Shown piece after piece: positions 34,723-47,422 of a stretch of DNA of 64,000 nucleotides. Made by a program: the position numbers and the translations under genes. Below the pieces are notes generated by a model that worked only from the letters and a program-made list of their open reading frames with translations, ran no database searches and was not told the origin of the DNA. Origin of the DNA: Lineus longissimus (taxonomy: Eukaryota; Nemertea; Pilidiophora; Heteronemertea; Lineidae); NCBI RefSeq assembly GCF_910592395.1, contig NC_088325.1:6849501-6913500 (forward strand), given 5' to 3'. Position 1 is the stretch's first letter. Each line of letters opens with the position of its first letter.

Positions 34723-35750
34723 AAGGAGCATGTCCACACATCTCACATTTAGGAACACAAAATAATCGAGCGCAACTCCTCCTATAGAGTCGTCGTATTT
34801 ATACCCTAGCTAATGCTCACAAGGTAGCTCGCAGGCGGATTTTTTATAGACCCCAACTAATGCTCGCAAGGTAACCGCAAGCAATGCTCGCAACAGATGA
34901 TATAAATATTACCCCAGCATGCTGCTATTGCTGGTCACAAATGTCTCGCAAGGTATCTTACCCCCAGCAATGAATGACGCAAACACGATCGCCGCAAAGA
35001 GAATGGCGAACGAATGACGGGTAGGCCAAGCTATTCATGCGCTCGACGTAACAGATGTCGCCTCGGGTGGTATATGATTTCTGAGCCCAACGAAAAGGGA
35101 GAGATTTGGTAACTAAAGGCCGCGCGTCACGTGATTGCGTCGATTTGAACTACATGTAGATTATGTAATCCAAGAGGTTAATAACGTGATACATGTATCT
35201 ATAATAGTAAATCTACCATTAGCTCTCATAAATGAATTATGAAAACATACGCTCTGAAACTGGAAGGGTTTGCCTGTATTCATCAACATGATTGCATAGT
35301 GAATAGAACGTAAAAATTCAAATAGGGCAACAACATGATTATTACAGTCACGAGTCCGGTAATGTTAACTTGTTAAATAAAGAGGTCCCGTGCAGTAAAT
35401 CAGAGTACATAATTATGTATATAATATACTTCTTTGTATATTTGTATTCGCCAGCCCCGTCAGACTACGGTGATGTATCGAATGCCATTCATATTACGTG
35501 TAATGCTTTGTTTAAAAAAACCATACAGATCTGATAGTTTTCATGTTGACCATTGCCGGGAATTAAGGCCAATAGGTCAGATCAAGAAGGGGCCGTGTGG
35601 TGTCATCTTGTCACGAAACTTTATGCCTTAACACCAAGAGCCATCGCATTCCACGAAATTGTATACCTAGAGCTGGTTATCGCGTTTAAATGGAGTAACC
35701 CGTACCCGGAGCAGAGACATTAGTTGACATGATAATAGTCTGAACTAATT
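34723..35750. other. Upstream region of gene C
   Basis: No exon seen. Short repeated words TAATGCTCGCAAGGTA / GCAATGCTCGCAA lie near 34811-34895. The rest is AT-rich. Confidence 0.35.
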
Positions 35751-35752
35751 AC

Positions 35753-35758
35753 TATATA
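35753..35758 (+). promoter_or_regulatory. Candidate TATA box of gene C
   Basis: TATATA 48 bp before the signal-peptide ATG, implying a very short 5' UTR if used. Position and sequence are the only support. Confidence 0.35.
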
Positions 35759-35800
35759 CTCGAAATTTACCAGCCCACCACAACTCTGATCGCAATCACG

Positions 35801-35846
35801 ATGAAGCTTCTTCAACTTTCGGTACTTTCATTTCTCATGTTCAGAG
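35801..35846 (+). CDS. Gene C: signal-peptide exon
   Basis: ATG followed by 15 codons (MKLLQLSVLSFLMFR) and one base of a Gly codon, ending at an AGAG|GTAAGT donor. This is a short basic n-region plus hydrophobic core, as in a secretion signal. It leaves in phase 1, and the first V-type exon at 39246 starts in the matching phase, restoring Gly-Thr. In Ig receptor genes a short signal exon split in phase 1 before the first Ig exon is the standard arrangement, which makes this start convincing. A TATA-like box lies 48 bp upstream. Confidence 0.75.
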
Positions 35847-36083
35847 GTAAGTCGTTTTTATGTACATTACATTTTCTTTTATCGCACTGCTGCAATAATA
35901 TACATCATTACTAGAGCAGAGTTGCTACTTATTTATAGTTCTATGGGCTATACCTAATGCAAATATAGCCATAACCATAGTCGTCCAGACCTAAACCTAG
36001 GTCAAGAAAACGGGAATCAGCGGCCAACTTCAAATTAAAAAATATATTTTTCGAAAACCAAATAAGAAAACAACTAGAGGTGT

Positions 36084-39000
36084 CCGGCGTTCGCGGGGCA
36101 AACCTCGGAGGCTTCCCCGCAGTGTTTTCTTATGCAAATTAGTTATGTAACTGAAAAAAATCAAAATCAGTGTCACGATTTAAGTTTGTGCAACCTTGCA
36201 TCTATCCGTTGTTGACACCTTGGTGGACACTTTCTTACAGATCATTGAATATTATTTTTTTAAGAAATACATTGCTAATTCTACTTATTTTCTCTGTTTA
36301 TAATAATATTCACAAATATCGAAATTACCTTCAAATTTATCTCTGTTCCATTTCGAAATTATGTTTCTTTTTAAAATTTCACAACATATTATTATCAAAC
36401 TTCTCTGTGGACAGTGACGTGCTTTCTTGTAACCTCAATCTCTACTTCCATTTCGAAATCATCCTCCAAATTTCTTGGTGGACAGTTTTCTAAATCTTTC
36501 CCTCATTTCTCTGTCGACAGTTCTTTCTCTTAAGAATGTTTCACTATATTATTCATGAAAACATGTCCACAACATTTTCAACTTCGAAGGCATCTTTGGG
36601 GATTAACCCCGTCCACAAAATGCCAAATTTTCTCCGTCTAAAAGACATATTTTTGAGTGGACTAAAATGCTCCTTAAACAGTTTATTCCTCAATCTCGAA
36701 GCCAAATTGTTTAGCTAGTACACGGAAAATGTCCACAAATGTTTAATTTCCTTATTTCAAAGATACATTGCCCAGTAGACCAAAACATGTCCTCAAAAAT
36801 ATTTTATTTCTCCATCACAGAGCCATTTCTTTGAGGGCAAAAAGCGTTCAAAATGTGAAATTTCTCAGTCTCAAAGACTTAAATTTTTCAGTCATCAAAA
36901 AGTTCAATCTCGAAGCCATCTTTTTTCGCGCACCAAATTATGTTCACAAAATGTTTGACATTAATATTTCCTTGCCAAATTACTCAGTGGACCAAAATTA
37001 CCCCCAAAATTCTAAAAGTTTTTGTCGCTCAAAGCCATATTTTTCAGTGGACTAAAAAGCGTCCTTAAATAGCTAACACTTTTCAATTTCGAACACAACA
37101 TATTTTTGGTGCACGAAAACATGTCCACAAAATGTTCAATTTCTCTGTCACAAACCCATATTTCTCAGTGGACTAAATAACGTCCTTAGAAACCAAAGAG
37201 TGTCATAAAAAAGTGTTTCTCCCCAATTTTTGCCATATTTGTCGAAAAGGTATCCACAAAAGGTTAATTGCTCATTCTCATTCTCATGTTTTTCAATGTT
37301 GTCCTCAGAGAGATATCATATGAATCTAGAAACGGAACAAAAAGATGTGATGGCCTTTTGTCCCTTAAGATTTTTGGTTAAAAATTCTATGAGAATATAT
37401 TTTGTTTAGTTAAATTAACCACAGAATATTAAGGAAAAGAATTTCGAAATGGAAGAAAGATATTTTAAGAATGATGTCTTGTCCACTGAGAGTTTTGCTG
37501 GTAATTCGATTCAAAATTTTTTCACTGAAACTGTCCTCAGATAAATTTGGCAAAGGATTTTGAGGAATGTATTTTGATTCTTGAAAACATATTGTTCCGC
37601 AGATATATTACGAGAAGGATTTCGACTGTACGATGGAGATTTGAAGATATGTCAACAGAGAGTTGTGTTAGTAATATACGATTTAATAGTTTCAATAAAA
37701 TCTAACAGTCCACAGAGAAATTTGTGAAAAAATTTTCAGAAATGAAAAGTGAGTGATTTGATGAGAGAAGTTTGTCCACAGATAATTTTTTTCATAATTT
37801 AGTTTGATACATTGTATATCATTGAAATTTCACTGTCTACAGTTAAATTTGAAAGAAAGATTTCGAAATGGAAGAGGGATATAATTTTGATTCTTGAAAA
37901 AATGAAAGAACTTGTTCACAAATAAATTTGGGAAAGGAATTCTAAATGAAAGACAGATTTGATGAGGGATGACTTGTTTACTTATAATTTGTTCATAAGT
38001 TAGTTGCATACCTGACAATTTATTTGTTACACAGAAAAATTTGGAAAGGAAATGCAAAAAGAAATAGCAGAAAGAGATTTGATGAGTGATGTCTTATCCA
38101 CTTCGAATCTTGTTGATAATACAGATTGATATAATATACTGTCAACAAATAAATTCGGAAAAAGATTTCGAAATGGAAGAGATATTTGGAAACAGTATTT
38201 CTTTAGTATTTTTGAAATTTATTGTCCACAGATATATTTTGAAAAAGAATGCGCGTGAGGAAAGAGAGAGAGATCTGATGAGAGATGTCTTGTCCACTGA
38301 GAATTTTGTTGATGATAAAGTTTGATTTATCATTGGACTTATTCTGTCCACAGATACATTTTAAACAAGATTTCGAAATCGAGGAGGGAGATTCAGATTG
38401 ATTAAATGTGTTTAAAATAATCTCTCGAGAGGTTATTGTCCACACAGAAATTTGGAAAAAGAATGCGTGTAAGGAAAGAGAGAGATTTGATGAGAGATGT
38501 CTTGTCCACTGCGAATTTTGCTGAAAATATAGTTTGATATATTATTGAACTTATAATGTCCACAGAGAATTTTGGGAAAAGGTTTCGACATGAGAGAGAT
38601 AACGATTTGATTACAACATATCGGAACTCATTATTGTGCAAATTAGTTATATAACTGAAAAAAAAACCACATGACAACTTCAACATATCACCTGTTATTC
38701 CTGAAAGTTTTAGTGCTCTCTGCCAAGCGGTTACGGAGAAGTTGTCCAAATTTGACTAAAATTAGCCATAAAACATTCGATTTCATGCAAATTACATAAT
38801 CAATGATAAAAAGGACAGTGCCATTTTCATTCATATCCCCCCCCCCCCCAACTGATACGTTTGTCAAATTTCATTGAAGCTCATAACCGTTTGGGCCCAA
38901 GAAGTGATGATACGAATAATAATAATAAGAAGAAGAAATATTTTTGGTTGAGTAAAATCAACAGTCTTCCCCAGCTTGTTGGCTGGGGAAGCCTGAATAC
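36084..39000. repeat. Mirrored tandem-repeat element in gene C intron 1
   Basis: About 2.9 kb dominated by TGTCCACAGA / TCTGTGGACA and ATTTCGAAATGGAAGA words. In the right half (about 37400-38640) units of roughly 120-190 bp run in one orientation (CTTGTCCACTGAGAATTTTG, AGATTTGATGAGAGATGTCT). In the left part (about 36240-36540) the inverse orientation prevails, with TTCCATTTCGAAAT and CTCTGTGGACAGT. The block is flanked by a direct repeat of about 39 bp (36045-36083, 39001-39043: ATTTTTCGAAAACYAAA...AAAACAACTA). A CTTCCCC..GGGGAAG hairpin sits at the right end. Short open frames in it are repeat by-products. Confidence 0.65.
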
Positions 39001-39245
39001 ATTTTTCGAAAACTAAAAAATTAAAACAACTATGGGAGATGTCACAGGTTGGAAGGAAATTTCAATGAAACCAAAATCGCTTGAGCGCTGCGAAGTCACT
39101 CAAAACATCTGCTTCGTTTCATCAATTTTTCGTTCGAATAATGATCTATTACCACTGAATTGTTCTACCTCGTCAACACATTGATACGATGTTACTTCAT
39201 ATTGTTTTTCGTTGACAAAAGACCGTGTTGCTTTTCTAATTTCAG

Positions 39246-39569
39246 GTACTCTAGAGTTAACGGTAACTAATACCATCAGCAATTCAGGTCCACGCCTCGG
39301 TGAAACAATAACGCTGAATTGTAACATTGTGAATGGAATCGCTAGTAGTGTTATATGGTACAAGGGCAGCGATTCCAACACAAAGGAGATATATATGTCG
39401 CACAATTGTTTAGTGGTTGAAGAAGAGTATAAAGCAAGACTAACAAACGTCAAGTGTGATACGAATGAATATATATTTCAATTAAGTAATGTTGAAATTT
39501 CGGACAGCGGGAATTGGACGTGTGAGGCTAATGGAGAGGAGGCCACAACCTTGGAATTGGATGTTTTAG
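39246..39569 (+). CDS. Gene C: V-type Ig domain exon 1
   Basis: A 324-nt phase 1-1 exon (TAATTTCAG acceptor, TTTTAG|GTAAGT donor). The translation has the V-type pattern: GETITLNCNIV (B-strand Cys), SSVIWYKGS (core Trp), then ISDSGNWTCEANG (D-x-G-x-W-x-C in place of D-x-G-x-Y-x-C), ending in a G-strand-like TLELDV. Two extra cysteines (SHNCLV and NVKCDT) may form a second disulfide. Sequon: NWT. Membrane-distal domain of gene C and the likely ligand-binding module. A paralogous exon with the same cysteine pattern is at 63244-63567. Confidence 0.88.
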
Positions 39570-39718
39570 GTAAGTTTGAAAAATATATAAATCAATGCAG
39601 AATACATGTACATAATTTTCTTCCAGGAAAAATGAACCGATGAAACGATAACGAGACGTACGTAACAAAAGACCACAACCAGGCTGAGATTACATGTTGG
39701 GTAATATTGTTAAGGCTA

Positions 39719-40387
39719 GGGTTCACCGAAGACACATCTAGTGTGCGCTGCAAACAAAAATATCTATAACAAATTACTCACAAAAGGGTATCTATTTATT
39801 TATATGTATGTTTTAGTTCCAACCATTATCTTCCCGATTGCATAGAAAATATCAATTTTTACTGATTAGAATAGAATTAATTAGCTTTTAATTAAAGATC
39901 ATAATTTGATTTTTGAACAATCCTACAGACTTTACGATGCGACACATCTGTTTCAGATTTGAACTCGATCACACATCGAGGCATGGTGCGTGCAGGTGCT
40001 AACAATCCGGGTTTTTTTCCAAAAATACATTCCATTTAATTGGTATCAGCAAATAAATGCCCTAAAAGGCCTCGGTTTACAATTTTCCTGAATATTGCCT
40101 ATTGCCTATTTCCGTCCAAATATTTCAAAAAAGCGATCGTTGGGATCTGGAATGCACATTTGGCTATATTTTACAAAAATAATTTTTCGAATGCAACCGT
40201 CCATAAAAGAGAAGACTTGTAACAAAAATCTGAAATTATCGCGTGCCGACCGCCACTTACAACTTTGTTATTGTATTTCGAGTCATTCCCGCCACTACGT
40301 ATAGCTGTTCGGATATTCTGTGGTCACTTGCGCGCGTTAACTTGTGGTCAATTGCAAACCCAAAAAGCGCTTGCTGTTGGTGAACCC
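39719..40387. mobile_element. Candidate MITE with GGGTTCACC ends, about 670 bp
   Basis: GGGTTCACCGAAGACAC on the left and TTGGTGAACCC on the right are inverse. The paralogous intron after the second V exon (about 63700-63712) goes straight from TATTGTTTAGTA to AAGGCCACAGACC, so this block is absent there. No target duplication resolved; non-coding. Confidence 0.5.
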
Positions 40388-40582
40388 AAACGTATAGAAA
40401 GGGCCACAAACCAGGTTTGATGTATTCGGTATGTCAAAAAAAAGTCAATGCTTACACTGCAAGCATCTCCCTCAAAATTCCAAACTGTAGTAATTCTGGC
40501 CGGTTAGTTTCAAGAACATTTTCAAGAATAAATACCTGAATTCGAAGATGCATGCACTTGATTGTAAACGGGGGCACAATGG

Positions 40583-41074
40583 CTAGCCTCGATTTAGCTG
40601 GAGGTAATATAAGGAGTGGTGTTGCGTTACTGGTTCTGCCGTTGGGTTATCCTCACTTTCCATGTCTTGGCTGGTAAAATATTCACGTAGGCGGAGACGG
40701 CGAAAGTAGTCCTCCATATCACCGCAAAGCTGAATTTTGTCCAGTTTGGTGGTAGGACAAAAACTCAGACCATGCGATAGAACACTAGATTCCAAATCGG
40801 TCAGTTTATGGCTTGATATGTTTACAACTTGATTGTCCTTCTCTGATGTATTCCCAAGGAACGGTGGGGATATTCGTTTCAATTTCTTGTCTTTGCGTGC
40901 AAGAGCGGTTTCAATCCTCTGCTTGTAGTGTTGTTTGATAGCATTTTGAAATGGTAGGTGATAAAGCTTGGAAACAATGAAACCTAGGAACCAGTGATGA
41001 ACCTTGGAATAGTCACTACTAAACCGTGGAATCACTGTGCAAGTACCGCGTGAAATCGGGTGCGTTCCTTCCAC
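40583..41074 (-). pseudogene. Penelope-like retroelement N-terminal fragment
   Basis: Minus-strand open frame of 163 codons with the block VVNISSHKLTDLESSVLSHG followed by LSFCPT and DYFRRLRLREYF. I recognise this from N-terminal regions of Penelope-like and related reverse transcriptases in marine invertebrates; recalled, not searched. No RT catalytic box or GIY-YIG domain follows downstream, so it is a fragment. It lies in the intron of gene C, opposite to the gene. Confidence 0.45.
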
Positions 41075-43918
41075 GATTTATACCCTCCCAACTGCCGATC
41101 TCGTCCCAGCTGACTTCATTGATGGGTGATACTACACAGTGCAGAGGACAGTGTCAAGGGCAGCGTCAAATTGGCCCCGGGCAACCGACACGAGGTAGTC
41201 TTTCAGTTCCTGTTGAGGCCTAATCATACATCACAGGCACCATAATCTATACATTTCTGGGTTCGTATGAATCCAGAGATGAAGTCTACGGCATTTTCAT
41301 TGCATTTAATTCATAAGTGCACCGATGGATTGCGCCACCTTTGACACCACTTGGATCCTGAAAATGTTGTATAATTGACCAAGAAATGGCAGGATGTGTG
41401 CGATCTTCAAACGGGCATCAATCGGTTCAAAATGAATGATTTGGGAATTACATTACCACCGACATATGGCCAAATGAATCTTGTTTCTTTATTTGATGTG
41501 AAAACATGGGGTCATCTCGGCTATTTTTTAGCTATATGGCCTAGAATTTAGACGAGCATAATTGATACACGCACAACTACGCCCAACCTCGCGTGGCAGA
41601 TGGAAGGTACGTTATATAGTGAGGTTAAACTGGGGATTGAAACCCGCCTCAAATTGCACAGGAGCTAGGGTCATAAAGTAGCCATATTTGAAATACGATT
41701 GACCCATTCAGGAACATGAAAACGGCCTGCGTCTTAAGAACTACTTTTCTCGGGGATGGGGGACAAAACAGACCCCGACCCCACTGTGTAGTGCCACCAT
41801 AGGTCTTACTAGCCGTCGCGGAGGCCAAGCCTACCTGCCTCCAAAAATGACCCGACGTCATTTCATGCATACCCCTATTCCAACGGCTGTAGACTTGGCA
41901 GTACCTTACTCTCACATAAACCTATACATTTCTGAATAGCTTGTCTATTGTAGAATACATCTGGCCAAGTTTAAGCATCGTCTAGATATACAGTCATGCA
42001 TATACAGATGCAGCACAATGCATGAGACACCTTGTGTGTTATCGCAAATTTGTAAAATTTCACCTCTATGCCTTATAACTTCAAGATTAACAAGGATGGC
42101 GAAAAAACATTTTCATACACATCTACTCATCACCTTGAGAAAGCCAACTGACGACTATTTCAATATTTTATACAAAAATAGGCTGTCATTGCAGCTCTTC
42201 TTTGAGTTTTTTTGCCCTCGAAATTTTACATGTGCATTGTCACAGGAACCAGTCGATTGAGCTATAAATAGTATGCGAGGCCTGCTCACCGCGTAAGTGC
42301 ACAGAGGAAACTGGTATTTTCCTCAAATAATCGTCAGAGCTACCCCTTCACAAAAAACATCGGACATTGACATTTGAACAAGCAGCAATTGGGATAGAGT
42401 AAGCCCATCTGTATCCATGGTAAGCACTCGAGATTGAGGAACTAGTTTTTTGCGAGGGTACAATCCCGACCTGCTCACCACTTGCTAGTGAGACCATAGC
42501 AATTTGTCAGTAGTTCCAGAATCAACCTTTTGGTGGATGATGACGTCATCATGGAATGCACTAGAAATGCGTTGTTATCGTTAAAAAATAAACTTATATT
42601 CATGACGGGCCGCAATTGCAAATATCTAATTATTTCTCTTCAATAAAAGCAAAAGTAAGTTTTTGTGATTGTTTTGTATTCCATACACTAGAATAAAACG
42701 TTGTTTATTAGAAGAAACATTTTGTATATATAATGCTCTGATAAAGCTCGGTAGATAGGACAAAACATGCACACGGGAATCACTAAAAGATGTGTCCGCT
42801 TAGAATTGGTGACATTACGAAAAGATCTCTACATCCCTCGATGTGTACATGAAGATGTACGAAATCGCTCACGGTAAAGGAATTTGTTCACATTTTTCAT
42901 CTCCAAACCCGGCTAAAAATGTTTGGGAATAAACCTTCTTCTACGTTCTTGTCATGTTTAAGATGTACGGATAAGTGCCAGCCGGTACTGCATGATGTAG
43001 TCAATCTTCTTTGTATCACCCTGTATGATCACACCGCTCCGTAGTTCAAATAGGCCCCGTGTGGTGGCGTCGTAAGCGGAGCGCTGATTGGTCCATATCA
43101 TGGGTGTGTGGTTGGCGTGTCGTCACGTGCATGCCCATATTTGGGAGCTCAGTACTGTACACGCGAGGCGAGGTACGACTTGGTTGTTTTAAAAAATAGA
43201 TTGTTGAATCGGATATGCCACTGATTTCTAAACTACCGTCAAATATCCGATCTGATCATTTAAAAATAAGCTCCAAATATTGATTCGTAACCACCTTAGG
43301 TTCCAATGGCATTATTTCATGTTTAATGTATTTTTAGGACTGTTTCCAAGGTTTATCACTGGTTCCAAGGTTTCACTGTTTCCAAGCTTCATCACCTACC
43401 TTTTGAAATGACTCTGTGTTGTTAGCTGAAGTCAATTTCAGAAGGGATTGTTCCTGATTCTGTTTCAGCGACTTCCTCTTGCTGTAGAGGACATGTATAA
43501 GATGTTTCCTTAATCTTTCAGAGGTCGGATGCAAAGATCGGTTGAAAATCGTGTGTTGTGAGCAGTTATCTTGATCTTAAGTTTTTAGTTCACCTTTATT
43601 TGGTTCACCTTGTTTTTTAGTTCACCTCTAATAATTGTTGTTTATAATATAATGCGTCATTTCCTCTGTGCACCCTACAGGTGTTTTGTCTTTAATTACC
43701 TTATTTCCTACTCTTTAATTACCTCATTTCCCACCTTTTTTGCCCCTGTCTACGTTTAAACCTTATTAACCCTGATCGCTTTGTTTTTCTGTGGTTTTCA
43801 ATCTAGTGTATAAACAACTTTTGTGTTTACTCTACAATTTGCATTGCATGTATTAACTTGGATATTTCACTTTTTTGCTCATACTTGATTAAGGCACAGT
43901 ACGTGTCAAAAGCTAGTA
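41075..43918. other. Intron of gene C, no exon seen
   Basis: No Ig-like exon or other domain found. Most of 39719-44800 is absent from the paralogous, much shorter intron after 63567 (end of V exon to the CGTAAAGTGCATCCTCGCAT word is 0.4 kb there and 5.2 kb here), so this stretch is mainly inserted DNA. Confidence 0.45.
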
Positions 43919-44748
43919 CCGGTGTAAAAGTAATCCAGGTCCTACCTAGCTGGAGTCGGCCGGACTTTAACTCCTAGGAATCAAAGTCCTACGGTCCTGG
44001 ACGACTAGAAGCTGGAGTCCTAGGACTTAGATTACTAGCAACCAATGTCCTAGGACCGTGACTCTTTAGGAATGTAGGTCCAAAATCTAGTAATCAGCGT
44101 CCCAGGCGGACTTTCTTTCCAAGGAATCTAACTCCGCCAGACCTTCTTTCCTAGGAATCTAAGACTGCTCGGCGGATTGACCGCTTCCTCGAGATACTGC
44201 AACGAGCTGGATAGGCCTGGTTCCGTAGAAATGCAGGAATGAAGGCCAATACAAGTTTCCAAGTGCGTTTTATTGGTCTAGAAAGCAGGCTAGACTGATG
44301 AATATGGTTTAAATGTGATCGACCCATTCCTTAATTGATGAATCAGTCGAATGATTGTAATCGATTATGCAAGAGGTGACAAGGAAAAAAGAAAGAGTAG
44401 ACCGAGAAGGACTCAAAACCTAGGGTTCTTGCTTACTTGGCAGGGACCATGACCACTAGACTACGAGTGATTGGCTGGCCGACACCCCAAAACCTTAGAT
44501 ATTAGAACGCATGTTCTATTATATGCCATAGTACATTCTATTGTGTATGCAATTTAAATGGGTACGGACATTGGTTACGGGGGATATTAATTTCTGTCAC
44601 TGCTGTAAAAGAAATCTAAGTCCCCCAGTAATCAGATTCCTACCTACTATATAGGAATCGTTGCCCAGGAACGGTAGGGCCCCATTCCTTAGGCACCAAG
44701 GTCCGTAGAACTTCGGTTCCGGGCGGACTTGTATTTCTTTTACACCGG
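43919..44748. mobile_element. CCGGTGT-ended element with TCCTAGGAATC repeats, 830 bp
   Basis: Left end CCGGTGTAAAAGTAATCCAG and right end (inverse) CCGGTGTAAAAGAAATACAA form imperfect TIRs. The subterminal parts are packed with variants of CCTAGGAATCTAAGTCC in both orientations (about 43970-44170 and 44600-44720). A third TGTAAAAGAAATCTAAGTCC sits inside at 44605. The interior holds a tRNA-like segment on the minus strand. The first bases of the TIR match the MITE at 59009-59168. Confidence 0.6.
44404..44470 (-). repeat. tRNA-derived segment (SINE-like)
   Basis: The reverse strand shows an A-box-like TAGTCTAGTGGTCA and, 27 bp on, a B-box-like GGTTTTGAGTCC, as in Pol III promoters of tRNA-derived SINEs. 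Acceptor and anticodon stems do not close well, so I do not call it a tRNA gene. Confidence 0.4.
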
Positions 44749-45238
44749 GTCCTCGGACCAAATTATTCAGTCTATCATGAAAACGGTGTTACTTTCGATC
44801 TTTTCGTTATTGTATGTATTAGACTCGCATAAAGTGCATCCTCGCATTTAATGATTATATCTTCCAATACCCAAGTTCCAGGTCTCTTGGTGATGTAAAT
44901 TATGGATTTCATTTATAATCACAAAAACTGTTAGACCAGTCGAGTCGGTGCCAGGTTTATTTTAAGAGATGAAAAGTCGTCTGAACGATCAATGTGAGTC
45001 ATCGTTTGATTTTGCGAAAATAAACTCATCCAAAAAAATAAGATCAGACTGAGTTCTTCTTGTAGGCCAACTTTTTTCGAAATGACCGGATGCTGTTTTC
45101 TTATAGTGGCTGCGGTATAAAGGCCGGCCTCTTTCTCCATTTATCGGGTTCTGCATGTAAGAACGATAAAGATATATGCTTACACGTTTCTTACTATGCC
45201 GCCCAGTTGCTGACTTCTCTCTCCTTTCTTGATTTCAG

Positions 45239-45508
45239 TTCCACCCCTGACCCCGGCCGTCAAAAATCCATCACCGATCAAAGTTGGAGACACTGCAAAT
45301 TTTACCTGCAATGCCGAAAATGAAAACGTCACGAAACCAGTCACGTACACGTGGACTAAAAATGGCACCACTGTGTCACCAGGGACAACTGAACCTGGTG
45401 CTCTGCTTTTTTCACCCGTCAAGAAGGCTGATGAGGGAAAATATGTATGTGTTGCGAAAAATGATGCTGGCTCTAAGACAAGCACTGAAGAGGATTTCGT
45501 TGTATACT
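45239..45508 (+). CDS. Gene C: Ig (I-set-like) domain exon, array copy 1
   Basis: A 270-nt phase 1-1 exon (TTGATTTCAG acceptor, ATACT|GTGAGT donor). Canonical Ig pattern: VGDTANFTCNAENENVTK (B-strand Cys), TYTWTKNGTTV (core Trp), KKADEGKYVCVAKNDAG (D-x-G-x-Y-x-C). Sequons: NFT (unique to this copy), NVT and NGT. One nucleotide (T/A) separates NFT here from KFT in the other four copies. It connects in phase to V exon 1 and to the next array copy. Confidence 0.9.
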
Positions 45509-45966
45509 GTGAGTATGAGTCTTTATGCATTTCTGTATTGTTTAAGCAAACCCATAATTAAGAGATTTGTTTAGCGCTTAATCCAGTTGCTCAAAGCCCT
45601 TTATATTTTCACGCCAAGCTGCCTGTACATGTACATTTATGATTTAAGCATTTAGTAGGGCAGGTCCGACCTCCGCGCTCAGGACTGGCATTCATATTCG
45701 CCATCAATGCTAGCTAGGTACCCATTTACTCTCGAGTGGAAAGAAGAAATCTCACTGGGTCTTGTGCCTTCTCAAGTGCTCAAAGACGAAGAAACAGTTC
45801 CTTTCCAGGGTCGAACCCACGAGTTTATGAATATAGGCCTGAATATAAAGGCCGGCCACTTTCTCCATTTATTGGGTTCTGCATGTAAGAACGATAAAGA
45901 TATAGGCTTACACGTTTCTTACTATGCCGCCCAGTTGCTGACTTCTCTCTCCTTTCTTGATTTCAG

Positions 45967-46236
45967 TTCCACCCCTGACCCCGGCCGTCAAAAATCCATC
46001 ACCGATCAAAGTTGGAGACACTGCAAAATTTACCTGCAATGCCGAAAATGAAAACGTCACGAAACCAGTCACGTACACGTGGACTAAAAATGGCACCACT
46101 GTGTCACCAGGGACAACTGAACCTGGTGCTCTGCTTTTTTCACCCGTCAAGAAGGCTGATGAGGGAAAATATGTATGTGTTGCGAAAAATGATGCTGGCT
46201 CTAAGACAAGCACTGAAGAGGATTTCGTTGTATACT
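45967..46236 (+). CDS. Gene C: Ig domain exon, array copy 2
   Basis: Same 90-residue module and splice sites as copy 1. Carries DTAKFTCN, so the first sequon of copy 1 is lost; NVT and NGT remain. Cys/Trp/DEGKYVC core intact. As far as I can see, identical at the protein level to copies 3 and 5. Confidence 0.9.
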
Positions 46237-46694
46237 GTGAGTATGAGTCTTTATGCATTTCTGTATTGTTTAAGCAAACCCATAATTAAGAGATTTGTTT
46301 AGCGCTTAATCCAGTTGCTCAAAGCCCTTTATATTTTCACGCCAAGCTGCCTGTACATGTACATTTATGATTTAAGCATTTAGTAGGGCAGGTCCGACCT
46401 CCGCGCTCAGGACTGGCATTCATATTCGCCATCAATGCTAGCTAGGTACCCATTTACTCTCGAGTGGAAAGAAGAAATCTCACTGGGTCTTGTGCCTTCT
46501 CAAGTGCTCAAAGACGAAGAAACAGTTCCTTTCCAGGGTCGAACCCACGAGTTTATGAATATAGGCCTGAATATAAAGGCCGGCCACTTTCTCCATTTAT
46601 TGGGTTCTGCATGTAAGAACGATAAAGGTATAGGCTTACACGTTTCTTACTATGCCGCCCAGTTGCTGACTTCTCTCTCCTTTCTTGATTTCAG

Positions 46695-46964
46695 TTCCAC
46701 CCCTGACCCCGGCCGTCAAAAATCCATCACCGATCAAAGTTGGAGACACTGCAAAATTTACCTGCAATGCCGAAAATGAAAACGTCACGAAACCAGTCAC
46801 GTACACGTGGACTAAAAATGGCACCACTGTGTCACCAGGGACAACTGAACCTGGTGCTCTGCTTTTTTCACCCGTCAAGAAGGCTGATGAGGGAAAATAT
46901 GTATGTGTTGCGAAAAATGATGCTGGCTCTAAGACAAGCACTGAAGAGGATTTCGTTGTATACT
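46695..46964 (+). CDS. Gene C: Ig domain exon, array copy 3
   Basis: Protein identical to copy 2 by reading. Splice sites and phase unchanged. The flanking intron differs by single bases (GGTATAGG near 46627 for GATATAGG). Confidence 0.9.
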
Positions 46965-47422
46965 GTGAGTATGAGTCTTTATGCATTTCTGTATTGTTTA
47001 AGCAAACCCATAATTAAGAGATTTGTTTAGCGCTTAATCCAGTTGCTCAAAGCCCTTTATATTTTCACGCCAAGCTGCCTGTACATGTACATTTATGATT
47101 TAAGCATTTAGTAGGGCAGGTCCGAACTCCGCGCTCAGGACTGGCATTCATATTCGCCATCAATGCTAGCTAGGTACCCATTTACTCTCGAGTGGAAAGA
47201 AGAAATCTCACTGGGTCTTGTGCCTTCTCAAGTGCTCAAAGACGAAGAAACAGTTCCTTTCCAGGGTCGAACCCACGAGTTTATGAATATAGGCCTGAAT
47301 ATAAAGGCCGGCCACTTTCTCCATTTATTGGGTTCTGCATGTAAGAACGATAAATATATAGGCTTACACGTTTCTTACTATGCCGCCCAGTTGCTGACTT
47401 CTCTCTCCTTTCTTGATTTCAG

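Noticed and set aside
36170-38749. Several 60-115-codon frames in the mirrored array
   Set aside because: Ile/Ser/Phe-rich by-products of AT-rich tandem units on both strands, with no conserved domain.
44404-44470. Functional tRNA gene
   Set aside because: Only A- and B-box-like words are present; acceptor and anticodon stems do not pair convincingly and it lies inside a mobile element.
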